A stretch of 60,000 bases of DNA from Nymphaea colorata (GCF_008831285.2 NC_045139.1:34633706-34693705), one strand, 5' to 3'. Shown: positions 20,440 through 32,960, counted from the first letter of the stretch. Translations and numbers: made by a program. The notes: a model not told the origin generated them from the letters alone.

Positions 20440-23400
20440 CTATTCAAGCTTCTCCCTCAATTGTTCAAGTCTCATAACTAGGGCTTTCTTTTCTTCCTCT
20501 GGGAGGGAGTTGAACATGAACACAGACTTGTCACCTATATCATCCTTCATCAAGGAAAACAAGAGTCAATCAAATGCTCGGATAGTTAAGAGAAGGTTGT
20601 GTCAATGCTTGTAAATAATTTAGCTGCACCAGTACCGGAAAATGTAGCATTGACAAATGAACATGTTTTTATACCTTAATAGGCTGTGTAAACTTCCTTG
20701 ACGCAAATATCATGAAAAAAAGCATCCACACCGCCAGCAGTGAAATTTTCACATTGTCATTGGCTAATCCTGTCTGTCATTAATGGAATATAAGCACACA
20801 AAGCAACAACCGCATGAGCCTTCGTAAAAGCAACATGACACCTTACATCTAGTTATTGAAAGAACTAATTATGAGGTCACAATTACCATAAAACAAATGA
20901 CATCAAACGTCTTAGGTGCAGTTAAAGCCATCTTAGCTAATGAGTAGACGCTAGTACTGAAATCCTCCACAGTTTGGAGATGGGAAGCTGCTCAAATTCT
21001 TTACTAGCTTCTTTCACATGCTCCATTATCATTGTTGGTGAACTTGATTCATGAACTCATGAATTATGAAACTTTATTGAATTTAATTCGCAAAATTTGT
21101 TGCTTTATTGGTCGCCAAATTCTAAATATTAAATTAATAATGATACTAAGTTACTATATTAGCAAATTGTGAATTAAGAAGATAGGAATCGTTGTATATC
21201 TGGCACCTAGATCTTTTGAGCCATGCCATCTCGCAAATCATAAATCCTGAATTACCAATGCTATTTACTTATTGTATGAATTATTGTATATCTGCCACCT
21301 ATATTTCTATAATGTGCCCTCTGTACCAGCACAGGCATATATCTGCAGCAGTTTAGGAGTATTCAACTACTATGCATTATGAAAAATCAAAAGGTCCAAT
21401 AAGCTTATAACAGAGAACCTTTATAAGGTGGGCATACTTTTGAAACATCTGTTTTTTCTTTGTGAAGGTTCAAGAAGTCGCATCCAACTAAAGTTGTTAA
21501 ACTGAGTTTTGCTTTCTATGTTCAACTTTCGCTTTTCATTCATCTACATCACTTTTCAGAATCAATGCCACGAAGGCTCATATGACGAGATTGAAACCTT
21601 CACTATAAGTTAACCCTGTAGAGCATGCTCCTATGCGTTGTTTGGAAACAAAGATAGGGTAATGATTTCATTAAGAAAATCCTTAAATTATTGAGGATCT
21701 GTCAACTGTCAGAATGAAATTCCTATGTACATGAACAACTATGTATGTGGTTGTCCATCAAAATGAGCACTCATCTGCTCAACATTTGGAATCAGTTGCT
21801 AATAGTGACTAAGAGTATGCCTTCAGCATCATAGTCATATCATCATTAATGCTCTTACCGCCATACTCTTCCGATGAATATGCACCTTAAAATGTGTGTC
21901 CACATAAGTTCAAGTAATAGCAAACAACAAATGGTAGAATCAACTGAGAAAAATTTACCAGATGTCCGAGAAGCACTGTGGGGATGAGAAATGTCAAGAC
22001 ACCAGCTTCCAACTTTCCATAGCAGAGACCTGAACATTAACCATTTTGAAAGAATAGGACGGTAAGGTACATCAACCCATACAAAATTTTGTTATGTGAG
22101 TGCCTAACCATAATTGGACACCATAGAAAGAAATGTAAAAATTCAACCTTAGATTTGGATAAGAGGTCACATGCAACAAAGGCAGCACGAATTATGTGGA
22201 CTATTTTCTGTAAGGATATGAGATCAGAGAGGAACATGGAAAGTACCTTGTCTGTGTTGAGACATGAAGTCAGTACGAATTCAGACACTCAGTTCATAAA
22301 AAAAAGGCAGTTTTCTTTGATATTCTTTTAATCATGTTTAGCTTAGTAATTGTTATGATTTACTTCTTTCTACATCTGTACGTACAATACATATGGTACT
22401 GCATACATTACATTGACTAGTCAAACATAATAATTACTACAAGCTTTCAATTACATGAAGGAGGTTTTGAGCTGAAGTTTTGATTATCAATAATAAGCTT
22501 TCATGGTTGAAAGATATCCCTCCGGAATGAGCAAGGAAAGAAACCCACAGGTTGATCCTATTGAATAAAAGTGTAAGAGTTAACATCTTCAAACTAAAAA
22601 ATTGTTTTGTATAACAAGCGGCTGGATGAAAATTGAGAAGTTCTATGATGAATTATGTACATGAAAATTTTAAACAATAATTTATTATTCCAAACTTGCA
22701 ATGATCTAGCTGTGGTTGATGAACTCTAGCCTTGTGGTGTTAATTATCACAGTTTGAAGGGTTGAAACAGAATTTTCAGTTCAGTGTAGCATGTTGCAGT
22801 AGAATACCGGAGAAAATCCTGTCTTTTTAACTGAGCAAATCAAGAGGGAAGAACATCACCTTCCTTGAACACAAGTCCGGTTAAGGCTGCAAAAAGAGGC
22901 CCAACAAACCATACAGCTGTTGGCTGATTAATGACATACTGTGTCAAGCTCTCACCAGCAGGCTGAGCAAGGGTAAGATATGTAACGAGTGATCCAATAG
23001 CTCCCAGAACCCAGAATGCTTGAAGGGTGCGTTTGATAGGGGTGACATATATGTGAATCAACGCCAGCGACAACCCAAGTCCTCCAGCCCCAATTGCGTA
23101 TAATAAGTCAATATATGCTCTTATGAAATCCTTGAAGACGCCATCAGGTAGAAAAGCCGCTGACCCAGCAATTATTAACGTTGCTGATGCAGTCACCAAT
23201 CCAGATCTGTAGAGAATTACCTGTCAATTGATCATTTATATTCTCAGACTAACACGTTGGTCTTAATTTGCATAAATCAGGACAAATACCAACGAATACT
23301 TTTCAATAAGGAGTTAACACCTACCACGAGAGGCAGCAAAAATCAATGACGTGTGAAACAAGTGAAGGAACACATATACAAGAGTTCAAAATAGTAACAT

Positions 23401-24004
23401 AATAAAGGCAAGTAGTTTTTGACTAGTTGCTTTTTTAACTTGGTCGTTTACAAAAGTCATCCAGAGGACCTCGGCCTTATCAAGATGTACTCCTTTCCAA
23501 CCTTTATGAAATTACAAGAAGCATTCATAAATTGTACCCCAATTCAATTGGACTGAAGCCCATTTCAGGTTTCTTTTGTGAAACTCAAAGTGGTTAAACT
23601 ATCTATGTAGCTTTTACAAGAGAACTGGTTGACAAATAGTCTGTGCTAGAAGAAAACCACGGAAAGCTCCAAAAGAAAACCAGAAATCACGTCGGAATTA
23701 CCTCACGGACGTCTGCAGCATCGATCGACCACGGTCCATACATCCCTTGGTAGACGACGCTCCCTTCGCCGCCCGTTCGAGCGCCTTCTCCGGCGGCTTG
23801 GCATTTTCCCTTCCTGAAACCATCCGAAATCCGAACGGAGTGTCGCAATCGGACGGTTTTGGGATTGAATCTGGAGAAGCTCGCAGCTACCTTCCAGAAT
23901 TTCGTGGGCCGACCAGCTACGGTATGCTTGTTCGAGGATCCAAAAGGGGAACTTGTAGGAAGCAAGAGCGGAAGAACTAGAGAGCACGCAATTTGTGCAG
24001 ACAT
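20440..24004 (-). CDS. DUF2301-family integral membrane protein, probably plastid-targeted, five exons
   Basis: Minus-strand exons read at 24004-23702, 23220-22860, 22029-21959, 20773-20675 and 20544-20440. The total is 939 nt, giving 312 residues with an unbroken frame and GT-AG junctions. The start is the ATG at 24004 (MSAQIACS); the frame is open further upstream but has no ATG. The first 60 or so residues are rich in Ser, Arg and Lys and poor in acids, as in a chloroplast transit peptide. The conserved block VVYQGMYGPWSIDAADVREV leads into about six hydrophobic segments. The end carries the conserved KSVFMFNSLPEEEKKAL. The family (DUF2301) is shared by plants and cyanobacteria, which supports a plastid location; its biochemical role is not established. 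The introns contain no recognised genes. Confidence 0.88.
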
Positions 24005-25294
24005 GGCCTCGAGTATGAATTCGACGGAACGGCTCTCTGAGTAGCAGAGATGAGATTGCAACTACTCCCACTTTTCCCCTCTTTGGCGCGAGGAAAGCCA
24101 CCACCGTCTTTGGTTTCCGGCGTTCCTGAGTTTCCGGATTGGGCGGGGAATGGCCGCCGAAGAGGAGCATTCGTAACGAGTGCCATGCCCAGGTATCTCC
24201 AGTGAGGAAATACTAACGCCACTTGATACTTTCCCTACGGCGTGTGTTCCTGGAAGATTCGCAGTGTGCGGCTGAAATGATGAGCTCACGCAGCCTTGAA
24301 TGAGGTCGCGTGCTTGAGTTCTCCTTCCTTAGGTTCTTCAGCGGTTGATCTGTTTTATCGTTTTTCTTTAAGATTTAGCGACGGTAAATTTCAACGGTGG
24401 TGCGGAAAATTGAAGAACCTTTCCGTTTTCAAACCTATTTTTTACAGAAAAATTTTCAAGGCAATCTTTCTTCGCGTTTTTTACAAGATAGAGATCCGAA
24501 GATCTAATTGTATCCAGTTTGTCGTTGAGGGGTTCTTAACTAAAATGGAATATGATACAACTCAAGATCACCATTGATTGCAGTTCGCTCAAGGAGGGGC
24601 AGGGCCAAGATTTTTTCTCGGAGGAACATTTTTCTCGAATAGTCGAAGAACAAGTAGCAAAAGTGAACATATATAGTATCCAATTGCTCACCTCATAAAT
24701 GTGAGGCACGATCTGTCCTACCACACATTTAAATAATTGCTTGTATCAATAAAACATATCAATAAAACAAAGTGTGATACAGATAAATGCTATATTTTTA
24801 CTAAAGTGACCGCGGTGTTAACATAAGGCGGACATACAAATATCACAATCCAAAATTTAGCAAACAAGAACATCTATAAACTCAGAAAAAAAAAAGTTAC
24901 TTACCTAAAAGCTAAAGAGGTAAAAGATATATAATGCTATTGTGACCCAAGTAAAAAATTTTATGTATACCTACAATCCATTGACCAGAAACCACTTTGC
25001 AAACAAAACAAAAAGAGGGGGACAAAACAAAAGGCAACACCAATTTCTAAAGATATTTTCTAGAGAAACAAAAAAAAAGAAAAAAAAAAAACTTACTATC
25101 AACAACTAGTCCTTGACTAATCAACCAGGTCCATCAACTAGCCCATAAAAATGGGACCTGCCTACCTATCTTATGAGGTTATGCGGCAAAACATGCCTTT
25201 CGTGCTTGTTTGCTCTTGCCTCTCCTCATGATCATGAGAAATATGTCCCATTCATTAATTTGACCAAGTTCAATATCTAAAGCCAAGCAATACA
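24005..25294. other. Upstream region of the DUF2301 gene and anonymous AT-rich DNA
   Basis: The segment from about 24005 to 24300 is the likely promoter and leader of the minus-strand DUF2301 gene. Open frames there are shadows of GC-rich DNA. From 24600 to 25294 nothing is recognised except a GGGGCAGGGCC word near 24596 that resembles the ends of the GGGGCGGAGCC MITE family. Confidence 0.5.
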
Positions 25295-25695
25295 TGTTGG
25301 ATCGGGTCCAGCCTCAAGTGAGGTCCTGACCTGCCCACGAGCGGGCAGAGAAAAAGAAGAAGGGCACCCAAAGGTGCCCTATTCTCCACCGTTTTGAAAA
25401 CGAGAAAAGGGGAAAATGAGCCCCTTTGTTGAATGCTCTCCAAACCAACAAGAAGGACAATGTGAGTGTGTGCTAAGGGGACAGGAAGGGAGAAGGAAAG
25501 AGGAAGAAGAACACGGCTGAGGGTTTGTGTTGATGTGTGGGTACATGTGCAGAGAGTGAAAGTGAATAAAACAAAGGAAAAAAAAGAACACATGGTGATT
25601 TTTTTTTCTGTAGCTTATGCATTCATTCTTTAACATGATTTATGCTATTCTCTATAAAAAGAACCATACATATTGATGTTGTTGTATTGCTTCTT

Positions 25696-25739
<44 letters not shown>

Positions 25740-25828
25740 TTTTACCCTACTATTGGAGGTTTTTCCATGTATATTGGTGTATCTTGTTTTCTACATTATG
25801 TAGCATATATTTTTGACACATTACTGCA
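25295..25828 (+). repeat. Probable 5' LTR of a decayed copia element
   Basis: Begins TGTTGGATCGGG and ends TGCA just before ATTGGTGTTGAGAACTC, which resembles a mutated TTGGTATCAGAGCTC primer site. It contains TATAAAAA at 25653-25660 and GGAGGTTTTTCCATG at about 25757, a word also present in the intronic copia LTR (GGGGTTTTTCCATG). An AT microsatellite (25698-25736) lies inside. No matching 3' LTR or target duplication was found, so the assignment rests on layout. Confidence 0.55.
25312..25427. repeat. Cluster of six short perfect inverted repeats
   Basis: Within 116 bp there are CCTCA/TGAGG (25312-25323), AGGTC/GACCT (25321-25332), CTGCCC/GGGCAG (25331-25348), AGGGCACC/GGTGCCCT (25361-25380), CGTTTT/AAAACG (25390-25402) and AAAGGGG/CCCCTTT (25406-25427). 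All pairings are perfect with loops of 1-12 nt. The cluster lies at the start of the probable copia LTR. Confidence 0.8.
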
Positions 25829-27686
25829 ATATTGGTGTTGAGAACTCAACCGTGTGCTAGCAGTCGGGTGATTTTGATTTTCAGCAGTCAACTGTATTGA
25901 TTTTATGATTCAACTCAATGGGGGAATCAACCGGCTTCACTCCCATTTTGCATGTTTCCTTCAATAGACCAAGAGCTTATTTTCTTTGGGATAGGAAGAA
26001 TCATTTCTTTGAGTGCCCGGACTCTATACCTAAAAGGTATCTTAATGTTCCTAAATCCTTGACTGTGTAAATAATTTTTGATATATGACATATTTGAAGA
26101 CCAATTAGTTATAACAACAATGTTGTCTACAGACACTTAAACCACTTTGAGATTCTTACAGTGTGTGATAAATCTCACCAAAAATGAAGAAAATATTTAT
26201 GATCTTAAGACACTCTTATCACCAAACAAAGGACAAACAGTTTAAGTGTTGATCAAAACGAACAATGAGAGAGGAAGTTGTTACACACCTACTAGAAAAA
26301 GGAAAATTATACCAAAAATTGGTGTTAAAAACTGTTCAATAGACGACCTCAACCGTCAAGGAAGTGTGAACCATTGGTGTCATCATCATGCATAGCTAAT
26401 GAGAAAAAACTGAACCTGATTCATCAACCATTTTGGAGAAAATCCGCTTGATGCTTTAAGAGTTATCTAATAGCAAACATATAGTTGTCACTGCCTCCAA
26501 ACATGATGAACTAAAAAATGGCTCAGGTAAATATTCTACTTCTCTAGATTGGATTGAACACCCTAGTGCATTTGATTACATGAGAAAACATGAATCATGA
26601 CTCACAAATGTTGATATATTTGTTATAAGAAGCCCTATTTTTACTGCCAATGGACTACTTAACCTCAAAGGTGAAAGTAGAATAAACTTTTTGAGAACAA
26701 GGCTAGTCATGTGTTTTTAATGTAACATGAGATAACTAAAACCCATGACTGTAATGCAATTTTCTCACCATTTGATCATGTTAAGTTTCAAGATCAGATG
26801 ACGTGAGAGTGATTGGTGAGCTGTAGAAAGTAAAGGACTATATTATCTTGTTGAAAATCAAAGCAAGGCACTACTTTCTACTCACAATGATTGGTACGTT
26901 CTTTATGCACCTTTAGGACATCCTTCCAAACATGCCATGTAAATTTTAAACCCAAGTGTGAATTATGATATTGAATATTATGAAATTTGTCATTTTCCTA
27001 AATTATCTACACCTTCATTTTCTAGCTCGAAAAGTAATGCTAGAATTATTTTTTAAGTAAGGGGCCGTTTGATGACAAAGAAATCATGAGAAAAATCTTT
27101 TCGATTCTCATTTTGGTGTGTGTGATGACTGAGAAATAAATTTTCAAAAATTTATTTCTTAGTTTGATAAAAAAGAAACACATTTCCAAATTTACATGCC
27201 ATTGTTTGGAGAAGCTGGTTTGATATGGGTAGCATAATTTTTCTGATAAAGAGTCATATTTCTATTTACAAAATCAAAATCCAGTTAAGATAGTCATTCA
27301 GGGTTGGCCACCCACCCCTCTTGGAACAAAGTTCCAAAGGAAAAAACTCAAGCATTGCTCTTAACTGCTTGCCTTTCTTAATTCTTCTCGTTTGCTACCT
27401 CAATCCCTTCAACCATGCCTTTAATGGTTGTTTCACAAATTAGGCTTCTCTCATGGACTTATTTCCCACTTTACAGACCCTGTCCTAGTTTGACAATTTC
27501 AACTAGGAATGTACATGTTTGACAATCAAGACTAAGCCATGAAACTATTATGTTGCTATTCTCTTATCAGTAATAATTATTCGAGACACTGATACCAAAT
27601 CAAATCAAATTACAGTTTAATGAGCAGAAAGTTACAGGAAAGCAATAGACTTTTGAGATATAGAGAGAGAGAGAGAGAGAGCTAAC

Positions 27687-28235
27687 CACAATTTCAGCAG
27701 CCTTCTTCCGAAAGAAGGCCTCATCATGGTTAACGCACGTAGGGTGATACACCTTAGGGCACATCCTATAGAAGGAAAAACGCCATGAATACTTCCCCAA
27801 TAAAAGAAACCCCAAAATTAAACACGCCTAGAACCCAAAAACATGGAAATGACATCAAGAACCATCTCCCCAATAGCAGAAATCCAAGGAGAATATCATA
27901 CTTTCTATCGCAAAGCACGAGATTTTCCCCATCAAAGCAAATGAAGCAGACGTTCTCCTCCTCCTCGCTCTTAGGAGTCTGCCCACCCTTCTGCCCTCTC
28001 TTCTGCTTCATGCCACCATGCCGGCTGCGGCCCGAGCTGGACTCCCGTGCACCACCACGGTCCTGCACCGTAACAGCAGCCATCTCCACATCCAACACCC
28101 CATCAACCAAGGCCCCACCAACGACATGATGAGAAGGAGAGGGAATGAGCTCCTGCAACTCTCCACCGTCACAAGGCACCAAGCAGCTGCTGCGGAAGAT
28201 GATCCCCTCTTTCTTCCACTAGCACGAAGACGCAT
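27687..28235 (-). pseudogene. 5' fragment of a PHD-finger gene (NERD / CCCH zinc-finger 19/44-like)
   Basis: On the minus strand one exon reads to 27902 and ends VCFICFDGENLVLCDR. A GTATGA donor and a CTATAG acceptor lead into a second exon at 27765-27687 with KMCPKVYHPTCVN and HDEAFFRKK. The joint keeps frame across the PHD Cys ladder. In plants this PHD begins the proteins related to NERD and zinc finger CCCH domain-containing protein 19/44, which also carry SWIB, Plus3 and GYF domains and act in chromatin silencing. Those later domains and the rest of the PHD are absent; the sequence runs into TC-rich DNA and then the insertion border. The 5' part of exon 1 needs a frame change near 28180 to reach the ATG at 28235. 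Probably a non-functional captured fragment. Confidence 0.7.
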
Positions 28236-28309
28236 GCTCTAACGAGCATTTTTTTTGCTTTGAAAATATGTTTCCGAAAATCCAACCAATGGTACAAAAA
28301 ATATTTCCA

Positions 28310-28384
28310 CGTTTGATTCGCTGGAAAAAATTTAAATATTTGAAATTTTTTTCCAAATCAAGTATATTTCCAGCGAATCAAACG
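28310..28384. repeat. Perfect 18-bp inverted repeat (foldback) at the right end of the insertion
   Basis: CGTTTGATTCGCTGGAAA at 28310-28327 is exactly complementary to 28367-28384. The spacer is AT-rich with further partial pairing. The outer arm merges into the right terminal repeat, so the end is duplicated and inverted. Confidence 0.9.
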
Positions 28385-28750
28385 GGCCCTTAGTGCATTC
28401 TAATGCATTGCTTCAAATTTGCATTATTGTTATTTTATATTGTTTGTTGATGATTTCTCTAAGGATTCGTGGGCATATTTTTTAAAATATAGACTTTATC
28501 TAAGTTCTAAGAACTCTAAAACACGGTGACTAAACAGTTTGTTGTTAAGATCAAGGTGCTTCAAACAGACAATGATACAAAATATATTAATAAAAAAATT
28601 AAAGATTTTTAAACTATTCATGGTTTCGAACATAAGACCACCTGTATGAAGACTCCACAATAATATTGGAGTTTTGATGTATATTGAAGATGTTAAGAAA
28701 TATCAAATGGTAAAAAAGGGTAATTGGAAAGACATAAGCAACTGACTGCT

Positions 28751-31700
28751 TAATTGTTCATTGTGATGATTTATTCCTGCAAGAAGTTGAAACACTTTTT
28801 CCTATTTTTGCTATCTTTGGAGAACAGTGGAAGGAAATGTACTACAAGTGTATAGAAGTCTATTCCATTCAAAATGGCATGAATTTTAACAATATATTCA
28901 GCAAATAGTTCACCATTCTTTTTTTAATTTATGAAGGGTCTACATTAACTAAAACATTTGGCTACCTTATAGTGTTCACTAGTCAAATCCTTATCAACAT
29001 CCCATTAGCAGTTTGGAGAAACATAAAACCGTTTGCAATTTTGGTTCTATGGAAGTTAACAACCATGAAAAGACAATATCATTGGACAACCATTCTTCAT
29101 ACTTGGGGTCATTAGTAGTGGGTTTAAGTTTAGAGCCCACAATGTGATCCAAACGAGATTTTCTACTGAGAAAAAAGTAATATAATTGAATACATTTAAA
29201 AGAGAAGTAGTAATCTTCAAGGATGAATTAATGAGGCCATGATAAAGGACCAACATTTGATGTTGGACTTCTTTAGATGAAGTGTTTTCTTTAGTGCCAT
29301 TGCTAACCACCAACAACAAAAAGGTTAAGATGCAAAGAGGATTAATAAAGCATGACTCCAATACAAATTTAGAAAGAAAGAAGTAGAAACATACAATAAT
29401 ATGACATGATTTTTATCTAGTTCAATCAGGTCGACCTACATCCATGAAGAGAGTTTCTCATCTTTCATTCATATTCGTTCACCTTAACCTTGCAATGTCC
29501 TTAAACCAAGCCAAATATCTAGAAAAGTAATAATGAAAAAACTAAAGATATGCATAGACTATGGAAAATTGTTTCCTTTTGTTAACATGCCTACCCACTT
29601 GATAAATGTTATTGGGATTGTCAGTGGCTTGATTCTCCTCAATCCTCACTTAGGTTTGCCTAATTGGAGGTAGAAGTGGCGTTCATGTCATCTTGTTTGA
29701 CTTATTGAAGCCAAGACTTTTGATGTCATATTTCTTCCTTTGCCTTCTAAATGTTGGTTTTTCTTTGCTTTATAAAGGTTTCTTGATCATTGCAAAAAAG
29801 AAATATCTCTTGATATCTATACTACATCCTTTAATCATGGGTTTGACTATTTCCACATCTTCTTGAATGGCTTTAGCTTTCTTTGATAGTTCTATAGAGA
29901 CAAAATTATCTTTACTGTAAGAAAGCATCATAGAGTCTCATTAATCTTGAAAATCAACCCCTTAATGGGGCATCCCCATGCACTGGATTGTTATGCTTTT
30001 CCATGGTGGCTTACAAGCATCTAATTTGGTATATGCCTAAAGGAAAGAAAATGGATTAGGGGAGTGTCCATTAGCTTCAACTCTAAACCATTATGGTGCA
30101 TTGAAGTAGGGTCTCTAACATGCATGTCACATTACGCTTGAATTTTTCTAGATCCTGGACTTTAGAAGAGTAGTATATCTTTCATGAGAATAACAACTTA
30201 TATTTCCTAACAGTCGTTAGTCTTGTTAAATGTCCCATTAAGTGGATCTTAGTCTCTACTAAATCATAAGTAGAGAACAATCACTTTTGACCATGACACG
30301 TGCTATGGATAACTAGAAGTTTTATCTTTTTTACCTTCCTTACAATTGATAGCAATTTAGTGGTTGTTTGTCACAAAGGAATATTTTACTATATTGCAAT
30401 TCTAGTAAAGTTTTTTTCATAATTAACACATGATTGTTGACCTGTAGGGGCATGTAACCCCTATTATCATGAAAGCTTGATTGTTTTCAACATTAGAAAT
30501 CAATGACTCAAACAAATATATGGATAAATTAGGAGCGATGAAGTTTAATATGTATCTTCCCAGCAAAACAATACCTGAATACCTTGTTGTTTCCCACATA
30601 CTTGGCAGCAAAACAATTTTAAATTTTTAAAAGACAACAGTAGAAATGTGAGAGGTGAGGAGCTCTTGAATTGTGTTTAATTATTTTTCTTTTCACTAGT
30701 GCTCAAATGCCTTTGAAAGCTATCATTGTTGGAAAAGGAACAATGAAATCTCAAGAAAAACTCCAAGATCTCCAACACAAGAAAGTCAAATGAAGAAGGC
30801 GACTATTATCATAGGGATATCATCAAATTTGATTTGAATTTGATATATCATCAATCATATATTTTTTTCCTCATATTCACATACATGGATTCAAATTCGG
30901 ATTGGAATATGAAAAAAAGTCATATCTGAATTTGAATCGATATCTGATTCCACAATCCAAATTTAATATGAATCTAGTTTTTACAATCATATCCAAATTC
31001 AAATTTTGAACTGATTATTGCTGACTTTCAAAATGTAAGAACATGAGATACAAACTCAGACGTGCCAATAAAAATCAAGCATGCAATTAATAAAGGTTGT
31101 CATTTTTTGAGTGTTAGGAGGAATTCCAACCAGATAGAGATTTTAAACTCAAGAACTGCTATCATGCTAGAAATTCTTCAACTACATAATTCCTATTTTC
31201 CAGATTTTTTTTTAAGTTGGGACCATTTACCTGCACTTTAGGTGAATGGTGTCTTTAACCTTTATGTGGTTTTCTTGTATCCTCTTTCCCTATTCTTCGA
31301 ATTTGATTTATTGATATCTTTATTTTAGCAAATGTCCCCTCTTCCCTCTCCACAACCCCCACTTAGAATGTCGGGTATAAAATCTGGAAACTGATTCATT
31401 ATACAAACTACTCTTCACTTTATTTGAATTAAAGATAAAGGTTGACCCTTATGTCAAAATGGCTGACCAAACAAAAAATATCATCAAATTTTTTACCTTT
31501 TTAATAACCCTCGGCCTTACTTACCAATAGGGGCGTAGATAGGTGGGGGCACAGTGGGACATACACCCCCATGGATTTCAATCTAAAACTTTGTATTTAC
31601 ATGTTGGATTTCAATGGACCTTGTTTCAGTTATATGAGGCAGTTCCATGAGACCCGGGTCCCTACTCCAAGGCCAATTGAAAATTTACTAATTATATTTA

Positions 31701-31907
31701 GTCCCCGAAGAAAAAAAAAATTCTGTCTCTCCCCTTGCTTACCAAATACGTATACTGGCCTTTCAGTTAATTGTTTGATGTTTATATTGGTGTTGAAACA
31801 TGAATAACCAACATTGCAAGCATGAAATACGATAAGTTCAAGCTTTTTTAAACAATTATTGATCAAAAGCAGTGGCTGAGCCATATGTAGGTTCCCTTTA
31901 AAATTTC

Positions 31908-31983
<76 letters not shown>

Positions 31984-32300
31984 TGCTGTTCAAGCATTAG
32001 TATTTCTAATTGAGTGTCCTTCTAGCCAATTTTTATGACTCCACCACAAATCAAGAGTGCACCGTTCTTGGCATCCTCAAGACATTGTGTAATTTGGTGC
32101 CGGAGTTCTTAAATGCATTCAAGGGATCAAATGTAGAAGCTCACACCAAAATACAAGGTAAGACTATTGTTTCTTATCCTTGAGGGGTTGGTCCAATGGA
32201 TTGGATAGGGGTTAGTATGTATGTAAGTTTTCATGCATCAACTTCTTTTACTACAAAAGAGAGGATAATGATATATAAGTTGAAGCATAGTGGAGGCATC
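28751..32300. other. Gene-free AT-rich region
   Basis: No frame resembles a known protein; the longest are about 100 codons or fewer. Region 30830-31020 is rich in ATTCAAATTTGG/CCAAATTTGAAT words of the kind also seen at 48340-48560, 48900-49000 and 54880-55180, suggesting a dispersed repeat family. A segment near 31529-31890 has ends resembling the GGGGCGGAGCC MITE family. Confidence 0.6.
31911..31981. repeat. Long AT microsatellite (about 70 bp)
   Basis: Uninterrupted TA repeats, the longest in the window. Confidence 0.97.
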
Positions 32301-32395
32301 ACCTTGTAATCACCCCAAATTTTTCTAAAGGACTATGATGTTTTATCCAAGTGCGAAATTCAAATTTAGGCACGAGATTTTCAAAATACAACTTT

Positions 32396-32960
32396 CAGAT
32401 CCAAATTAAATCCAAAATACTACTCTCAGATCCAAATTAAATCCAAAATAGAACTTTCAGATCCAAATTAAATACAAAATACTAATTTTAGATCCAAAAC
32501 CCAAGTTCAGATCCAAATCAATCATTTAAGACTAATTTGCCATTTCTTTTGACCAAAAACCTCCTTTTAGAAGGTGATTTTAGTCTTTTTTAAACAAGAC
32601 CGATTTGCCCCTCCTTTTGATAAAAAAACCTCCTTTTAGAGGGTGATTTTAGTCTTTTTTAAACAAAACAGATTTGCTCCTCCTTTTGATAAAAAAAACC
32701 TCCTTTTAGAAGGTGATTTTAGTCTTTTTCAAACAAGACCGATTTGCCCCTCCTTTTGACCAAAAAACCTCCTTTTAGAGGGTGATTTTAGTCTTTTTGG
32801 TAAACAAGACCAATTTATTACTCCTTTTGACCAAAAAAACATCCTTTTAGAGGGTAATTTTAGTCTTTTTGGGTGGACAAGACCGATTTGCCCTTCCTTT
32901 TGGCAAAAAAAATCTCTTTTTGGAGGGTGATTTTAGTCTTTTTAGGTCAAAAAATTCAAA
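32396..32960 (+). repeat. Tandem arrays in the U3 of the left LTR
   Basis: First comes an approximately 31-bp unit (CAGATCCAAATTAAATCC), about three and a half copies. Then follow six copies of a 68-73-bp unit from about 32528 to 32955, each with a CTCCTTTT word, a CCTTTTAGAGGG-like hairpin-forming word and GATTTTAGTCTTTTT. The right LTR has the same two arrays at about 44587-45140. They lie just upstream of the TATA box, where promoter elements would be expected. Confidence 0.9.

Larger units (their letters stand above)
27058..28393. mobile_element. Insertion with GGGCCGTTTGAT-type ends carrying a host gene fragment
   Basis: The left end reads TAAGGGGCCGTTTGATGAC and the right end, reversed, reads TAAGGGCCCGTTTGATTCG, an imperfect terminal inverted repeat of about 17 bp. 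The segment interrupts the copia integrase reading at the point where the two halves should join, so it behaves as a discrete mobile unit. A clean target duplication is not visible, so hAT and PIF/Harbinger types both remain possible. No transposase is present, so it would be non-autonomous. Its cargo is the 5' part of a PHD-finger gene on the minus strand. Confidence 0.55.
25829..28750 (+). pseudogene. Decayed copia polyprotein, split by a later insertion
   Basis: The gag region is not readable. Near 26850-27050 the frame reads GLYYLVENQ, then WYVLYAPLGHPSKHAM, then a CHF/SSSKS stretch, resembling the GAG-pre-integrase module (family pattern LWH.RLGHPS...C..C). The reading resumes at 28394 with LVHSN, as expected of the family's FELVHSD-type integrase start. 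It continues to KIKVLQTDN near 28545 (second catalytic Asp), then TTCMKTPQ near 28640. Many stops show long decay. Between the two halves lies the insertion at 27058-28393. After about 28700 no copia sequence is recognised. Confidence 0.6.

Noticed and set aside
24005-24061. Upstream extension of the DUF2301 protein
   Set aside because: The frame is open but the codon at 24061 is TTG; the first ATG is at 24004 and gives a good transit-peptide start.
25270-25636. Minus-strand frames of 85-107 codons
   Set aside because: They run through the inverted-repeat cluster and purine-rich DNA of a probable LTR; composition-driven.
29056-29361. Minus-strand frame of 101 codons in the gene-free stretch
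   Set aside because: No motif, AT-rich and hydrophobic by composition; not supported as a gene.
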